A DNA stretch of 64,000 bases from Whalleya microplaca (taxonomy: Eukaryota > Ascomycota > Sordariomycetes > Xylariales > Xylariaceae). Under the pieces are notes generated by a model. It was given only the letters and a program-made list of their open reading frames with translations, did no database searches and was not told the DNA's origin. This document shows positions 57,419 through 64,000 of this stretch, piece after piece (position 1 is the first letter of the stretch; every line of letters begins with the position of its first letter). A program made the translations under genes and the position numbers. Location of the stretch: positions 434,001 to 498,000 of the forward strand of contig MU385719.1 of assembly GCA_022497155.1 (NCBI GenBank), read 5' to 3'.

Positions 57419-60400
57419 TTACTGCATCGTTTTGAGGAAGCCATCTAAATCGAAGCTTTCCTCATACTGTCGGTTATCCCAGAGTTCTCCTAGGTCATCC
57501 GCCCATGCCTTCTTGCCTGGAGCTCTCACATCTCCAGTTTCAACATCGACCATATCCTCCTCACGCCCTTCAATGCCCCCCTGAGGTTTATCAGATATCA
57601 AGTTGGGTCCTGCATCGCCAAGATTGAAGAGATCTAAGATTTGGTCCGTGTCCATGGTTCCCTTGTAGTAATACGTCAGTAAATTTCTCCAGCGGGTAGA
57701 CAAGAGGACACAACTTACCAGGCCAGCGTTCTGTTGGTTCACAACGGTGGATGCCACGTCAAGCTTGAATGCTTGAAGACTGTCTACACGTTAGAGACTG
57801 TCTACTGCGATACGAATTAGAGACTTACCTTAAGATCTTCTCTTCTAACGTGCCTCTGGTAATCAACCGATACACATTGACCACCTTCTTCTGGCCAATG
57901 CGATGGGCACGATCCATAGCTTGCAGGTCCCGCTGAGGGTTCCAATCATGTTCAACGAAGATGACAGTGTCTGCGCCCGTAAGGTTGAGACCCAAGCCAC
58001 CAACGCTCGTCGTTAGGAGTAGACAATCATATGAAGGGTCCTTGTTGAACTTATTCACAATGTCCTGCCTCTTATTGGCCTCGACAGAGCCGTCAAGCCG
58101 CAGATACGAGACGGATGGGAGCAGTTGCTTTAGGACTGTGTTCTGAACCATATCCAACATCTCTTTCATTTGACAGAAGATCAAGGCACGATGCGGCTTG
58201 ATAGGCTGATATAGAGGATCGTTTGAATCGGTACCTTCAACTCCAATGCCACAATCAACCAGAAGATCCTTCAGAGCGGTAAGTTTGGGAGCATGTGCTG
58301 GGTCTTCGACACTCGTTCCCTGTTTTGAAAGCAGGCGCTGTGTATCCTCGTACAACTTATTATTTGGCGTCATGACGAGTGCTGGTGAGTTGCAGAGCTT
58401 TCGCAGGTACTGCAAAGCCTGGAAGATGTGCTGCTTAGCTTCTTTGTCATCTCGGCCAGCTTCCTCAGTGAGTTTCTTGCTCTGTCTCTTAGAAAAGTCT
58501 TCAAATAACTTCCGCTGCAGATCACTAAGATCGCAATAATAGTTCTGGAGGATTTTAGGCGGAAGGTCATCAAGGACTTCTTCTTTCAGGCGGCGAAGCA
58601 AGAAAGGTAAAACCTGTTTATGTAGGGCCTCAATCGCTAAGGCTCCAGCTTCCTGTTCTTTCGAAGAAGCTTTACTGTAGCGACTGGCGGCAATGGGCTT
58701 GGCGAAACGGTCTAAGAAAACCTTTTCGGCCCCCAAGAATCCAGGCATCAAGAAGTCGAAGAGAGACCAGAGCTCTAAGACATTGTTCTGGATCGGTGTA
58801 CCAGTGAGGATCAGTCGATGATTACTAATCAGCTTTTTGACCGCAATACTGATCTTTGCTTTGGGGTTTTTAATCAAGTGGCCTTCATCAAGCACAATAT
58901 AGTTCCAATTCTGCTTCTCGAGCAATGCAGTGTCATTACGACAAACTTCATACGACGTTACAACAATGTCAGTCGATGCAAACAGCGCAGCTTTGGCTCT
59001 TCTCTCTGCAGGTGGGCCAACGAAAGCAGTAACGCTCAAGAATGGGGCGTATGTCTTGATCTCCTGTTGCCAATGCCCCGACAGTGTTGGGGGGCATACA
59101 ATGAGAGATGGAAGTCTTCGCACGTCCGGTCCGCCAGTCTTCTTGAACTCTTCTGCCCTGTTGTAATGATCACTTGCAACAATGCAAAGGGTCTGGAGGG
59201 TTTTCCCAAGGCCCATATCGTCGCAAAGAATGCCATGAAGGTGATACTTGTTGAGGAAATGAAGCCAATTGACGCCTTCTTGCTGATAGGATCGCAGTTC
59301 AGCGTTGATCGCAACAGGTATCGTAAATGGTTCGACTTTCTTGGGATCAAGAAGTTGTGCAATGAATGTCCGCTCACGATCTCTCCCTTTCAATAGCTCT
59401 TCGGAGAGACCAGGAGGATCAGGAATGCCAGCCTCAAGGGGGACAAGTTTAACTAAGGTGGCAAACGACGTAGTTGCGATGAGACGTATGTCATTGTCTG
59501 AGTCGCTCATGCGACCTAGGACAGGTACGATAAGGAATATGACATAAGGCAAAATGCCATCTCCCATGACAGCTATCAAATGGTAGATAGCCTCAACCAC
59601 ACCTTGACGGAAATTCAGGTCGACGGGGTTATTGATAGAGGGTAGCACCTTCTCAACAAGAGCCGTCATGCCCTCAACAGTTATGACGCTGCAAATGGTT
59701 GCTAAACATTTTGCGGCCATGTAACGGAAGACCGATAGTTCTGAATGCAGTGCCTTTATAACAAGCGGCACCTGCTCCATGACGAACGGATGGAGTGTCT
59801 TGTCCAAGGTTGGAGTAATAGTTCGAATGACTGACATAGCATCAACTATCTCTTGGCCAAAGGGGTTTTCAGGATCCTTCGCCTCGACAGGTAGATCGCC
59901 CGAGAACGCCTTTACCAAAGGTTCTTCCATGAAAATTCTTAAGCTTGGTACGATAGTAAAGAGGTCTGCACCAAAAGTGACGGAAAGTATCTCAAGGGCT
60001 TCTTTTGCTCCACGTCGAGTAATGCGAGCACCCTTTGCTTCTCTTGCAAACTTGGCAGCATCCGACCCATGATCAACGCGATCCTCTTCCTTCTGCATCG
60101 ACAGTATCACATCGGTCTTTGTTGCGTGCACCGGAAACTCAGGCGTCTCCGCAACCTCAACACACGAAAACTTGACTAGATTGGACACAACCTTGTCTGC
60201 CGGTCCTCGGCGGCCCTTTTCGGTGAATAGTTGTACTAGTCGCCCAATTGTTTCAGCAGATCGGATCTGAAGTTGTTGGTTCTCTTCAAGCTTAATGCTA
60301 TCCATGATACCTCTGATCAAGGGGCTGGGTTTCTTGGGGAGAAGTTTCATTGCAATGAGGGCACAAGCAGCTGCAGCCTTGATACGCACATCGCGAGTGT

Positions 60401-63400
60401 CTTTAATAGACTTAGCTTCATCAATCGCCGTAATGGCAGCAACCCGAGCATCATTCAGCTGCTGACTGGCAATCAAACGTTGAGCTGGTGCCATGGCCTT
60501 CTTCAATCGATCGTAATCATCTCCAACACATTTATCGGCGGTGGTAAGGGAGAAAGCACCCGGCCCAGCTTCGGCTTCGCCTTGCACTACAACGGCAAGC
60601 GTTGGAAGTTTATTCAAGGCTACTTTACCATGGTCTCGGAAAAGATTGACGAGTTGCTGGCATTGGGATCTGACCCGCTGAATAAAGCTGACGAGATCGC
60701 GATATTGGGTAGGGCGATCGGAATCAATAATCCTCTGTAACTCTTGTACGTATCTCGACGTGTCAGCCTGTGAAGGAACACAATTTCGGGCATATTCATC
60801 GACAATTATGCATGCGGTAAGTTGTGTTGATGAATAAGAGGATGTAAATCCTGGGACTAGCGTAGCGTCGAACGAGTCTAGACTGTATGAAGGTACGAGT
60901 GACATGATCAAACCCATAGCCGTCGCAGCAGACACGCGTGATCGGACAAGAGTGTCCATGCCAACGAGATCCACGTCTCCTTGCATCATATGACCGTCAA
61001 GGTCATGAGAGTGAAGCGTGGAGGGAAGGTCATCAACTTTGGTAGACTTTCGCCGCCGCTTCGTTGCCCGCTCCCCACTGTCTTGTTCAGATCCCTTGCG
61101 CGTAACTGGTGGTGCAAACCCTGGCACCGTGTATGTGCCGCCGGAGGGCTTCTGGAATAAAGTCCCGTTCATTGGTATAGGATGTCGAGATACGCCGACC
61201 GGATGTAGGGTAAGCTGCATGAGGGCATCAATGTGTGGGGCGAATTCGCGTGCAAGGTTATCTGGATTCTTGGCTAAGCACTTCACTAGAGCAGTCCATA
61301 ACTCCATAGACATGTTGAGAGTGCTCAGGTCTCGTTCCACAAGGATGTTTTGGAATATTAGACGAATGATCCTCCCGTCTAACCAGCCTTGAGACTCCTC
61401 GCCAAGACTGACAAAGGTCATTAAAGCTTTGAGGACTGCAAGTCGAACAGATGTAATTGTATGCCTCAGGAAAGGGTAGAGCCGTGGTACTAATAATGTG
61501 AAAGATCTTTCCTCGTCTTCCTCAGCGGATTTCTTCATAGCCTCGAGGACTTCCGGGAAGCTGCAGAGCGTGGCTAGAAGGTCCATGATTCTTCCCGTAC
61601 TTGCGCTCAAATCATCACCTAAGCTAGAGAGACTTTCCCAAACAACGTTAAGTAGACCATCTAATGCTGTTGGCCGGAGCTTCACGAATTCCTGGGCCAT
61701 AGGAATCAATGTCGCCGCACTGACAGATCTAACGTCGTCGTCGCTGTCACCTAGGCCTTTCATCACAGCTTGGACTATGCCGTCGATCATGTGGTTGTGT
61801 TGTAACAATACATCCTTTCTTACGGCCACAACGTATCGTAGACCAACCATGCCACCATGACAGACTGCCCAAACAGGTCTGTCCAAGTCAAGGTCCTGTT
61901 GCATAACCATTCTGAACAAGATTTGGTAAACGCTGTAGACAGAATCGGGCGGCACATGTTTTAAGAACGAACCTAGAGTCTGACCAACAGTCTCTCTTAT
62001 CGGTGCCACTGATGTATCCGATGCATAGTCCGTGAATCGGTCCAGCATGAGTACACAGCAAAGTCGGCAAGCCATGTCATCGAGCCATCTGCGGTTAAGT
62101 GCATCATTCTCACTTCTTGACTTTCCCCTCAGACGACCTGCCCCGGCGCCATGAACACGGAGCATTTCTCGTAGGCCTAATGCTGCACCGTGACGAGTCT
62201 CCCATTGTGTGTCGAAGATGTCGACTTTTAGAAACTCACATAGACGTTCATACGGCCATTCTGACCCTTGTAGTTCATCATCGGTCTCTATTTCAGATTT
62301 GATGGGAATGACGGGTCCCTTGAACTCAGAAACGACCTTGGCATCTTCATCAACATCGGCCGGCCGTTCAAGGCTAAAGTAGTCGCTCTTTCCGGATTTC
62401 TTAGAATCGGCGTCTGGCATAGGTGTGTCATCAAACCCGTCTGACCCTGCAGTGTGAGACCGACGTATTGACAAGTCACCGAACCCACTCTTTCCTTGTG
62501 CAGCTTTTTGAGCATCCCGCTTCCGTTTACGCTTAAGCACGTTAAGCTGACGAGTACTTAACCCGGATTCTTCCGTCGGTTGGCTAGAAACAGAGTTGCT
62601 GATACTGTCTTGACGCCCAAAACCATTGGCGGGAGCTGAATCTTGGGGAGTAAGGGGGCTGGCCGATTTCTCAATAGTGATCGGGATTTCTTCATCTTCG
62701 AATCGCCTGCCTAGTAAGCCGAGTCGACCTACAAGAGTCTTCTTTTGATGGACGAGTCGCGCCTGTGGTTCTAGGCCTGCAAGCCCATAATCTACATTGC
62801 CGGTTCTGAGAAGTTCCCGGCCGTATTTGAGTATGGTAGAAACATCCAACGCCTCAGGTCTGAAGTATTCGTCTGAGGACAACGGCGATTCGTCGGCTTC
62901 CTCCTTTTTGACGACGCTAATATCTCCCAGAGGCTCTTGCTTCTTCACCGCCGCAGGATCTTCGTCATCATTGGGATCATAAAGGGGGGCATTCTCGATG
63001 ATTTTGCCAAGAGCTTTAGCCGCAGTCGCCCGGGTGTCCCAATCTTTATGACGAAGATAAGGTACTACTCTGGACAAGAGATTGAAGAGTTCTTCAGGAT
63101 GCTGCTTCTGCCAGTCAGCTAATTGGTTGACGGCAGTATCCTTGATCAGCTTCGTGCTGCCTGTCTCCAGGATGCTAGATAGAGGTAAGCGATGAGACCG
63201 TAGAATTGAAATTCATGAAAAGTATTCGGCCAGTTATCGTTATTTTATAAGAGATGACATAAAATAAGATACGGTAACCTTTACCAACTACGTTGGATTG
63301 CGTAATTTGACTCCCGTACTTAGAAAGAACAAAATACCACTCACGTGACAAGACGATCAAGTCTGTGGTACGGGCATTGCATTAGTCTAGATCCATGATT

Positions 63401-63444
63401 GATAAAGGTAGTATGAGGGTAGGTATCACTCACCTGGACGCCAT
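57419..63444 (-). CDS. MOT1: MOT1/BTAF1, SNF2-family TBP-displacing ATPase
   Basis: Mot1 uses ATP to strip TATA-binding protein from DNA and so redistributes TBP genome-wide. Exons in transcript order: 63434-63444 (11 nt), 63345-63362 (18 nt), 57829-63174, 57719-57779 and 57419-57661, giving 1892 aa, the normal length. The start MASRLDRLVTILETGSTKLI fits the family and requires both tiny exons. HEAT repeats fill about residues 1-1230, including the TBP-gripping region. SNF2 motifs follow: DDMGLGKTLQT (motif I, about 1327), DEGHLIKNPKAK (II, about 1438), LTGTPIQNN (III), LTTSVGGLGLNLTGADTV (V) and MDRAHRIGQKK (VI, about 1768). The C-terminus ends SFDLDGFLKTMQ. Intron 2 is 170 nt; the others are 49-71 nt, and all are GT-AG. 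The large third exon has no internal stop. Confidence 0.97.
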
Positions 63445-64000
63445 TTTCACTAGTCGCGCCGACGCTGGAGTGCTACTATGCTGACGAAGGTCATCTCATA
63501 CTCGTAATCTATAGAACTGGAGTTAGTACTTCCAACTAATGACCCATGTATGTACTGTATCCACGCTGCTACTATAGCATAAACATAGGATAGTCTGATA
63601 ATAACAACCAAGGCGATGTTGAAGTCAGGTTCTGCGACTTGGGTACACACATGCAATGCTAGTACGGATACGAACGATGTGTCGTGATTGGCCTTGTTAC
63701 TTGTATAGCTACTGGCCAATAATAAATCAGACGCCCCTGCGTGTGACCTTGAGACTCGGGTACCTTGGTCTCACAAGGTCCTATACGCCTTTTCAATATT
63801 GACAAATGGGAATCGAAGATGGATCTGCGGAGGCTAAAGGCGCTGGTGGAAGGATGGCGGCTGGGATCACACTTGTTTTACCCACGGAGAATACCAATAA
63901 TCATGGATGCACCACGGTGACACACCAGCCATGATATTGGGAAGAAACAAGAGGTGGCAGACGAGTGTTATACAAGATGATATGTTATGGCGGCTTGGAT
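63445..64000. promoter_or_regulatory. MOT1 upstream region
   Basis: The 556 bp before the MOT1 start codon. Minus-strand open frames here are short and lack motifs. No clear TATA or CCAAT element stands out in the first 150 bp. The promoter is probably cut by the window edge. Confidence 0.4.

Noticed and set aside
1..64000. CRISPR arrays, intact transposons, rRNA genes
   Set aside because: No regularly spaced repeats, transposase or reverse-transcriptase domains in an intact frame, or rRNA-like sequence were seen.

Overview
The window looks like nuclear DNA of a filamentous ascomycete (Pezizomycotina, most likely Sordariomycetes). Nearly every protein gene is split by short introns of 49-80 nt with GT-AG ends. 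The gene set is typical of such fungi: a STE12 factor with both a STE DNA-binding domain and two C2H2 fingers, a POB3 without an HMG box, BUD4, a single-domain HIS6 and a fungal P-type proton pump. Class-level placement is inferred from protein character only; no rRNA or other marker is present.

Layout, left to right. 0-3.4 kb: no supported gene. 3.4-9.0 kb: a class III PLP aminotransferase (+), then DML1 (-) and a thioredoxin-fold AhpC/TSA-like gene (+) that share a 321-bp divergent promoter. 9.0-20.2 kb: an 11-kb stretch with no intact gene, holding microsatellites and at most decayed coding remnants; its right end is the long leader of STE12. 20.2-48.7 kb: a conserved block with STE12 (+), FAF1 (-), HIS6 (+), coronin (-), POB3 (+), BUD4 (-), a PMA-type H+-ATPase (-) and DBP9 (+). 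48.7-57.4 kb: gene-poor, with one unrecognised lysine-rich two-exon gene (+) and a clearly broken short-chain dehydrogenase pseudogene (-). 57.4-63.4 kb: MOT1 (-), the longest gene, preceded by two tiny coding exons.

The genes do not form one pathway. They cover signalling and transcription (STE12, MOT1, the FACT subunit POB3), ribosome assembly (FAF1, DBP9), cytoskeleton and septation (coronin, BUD4), membrane energetics (H+-ATPase), histidine synthesis (HIS6) and mitochondrial inheritance (DML1). I found no biosynthetic cluster, CRISPR array, confident tRNA or rRNA, or intact transposon.

The most useful observations concern gene structure. STE12 has an intron inside its second zinc finger whose retention would make a finger-less isoform. 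BUD4 needs a GC-AG intron. Coronin needs a distal splice acceptor and has one phase-neutral, stop-free intron. Other points are the decayed dehydrogenase, the unrecognised gene at 51-53 kb, a 39-nt alternating purine-pyrimidine tract, and an octamer tandem array just upstream of DBP9. I see no convincing evidence of a wholly new system. Exon coordinates were read by hand from splice consensus and reading-frame continuity, without transcript data.
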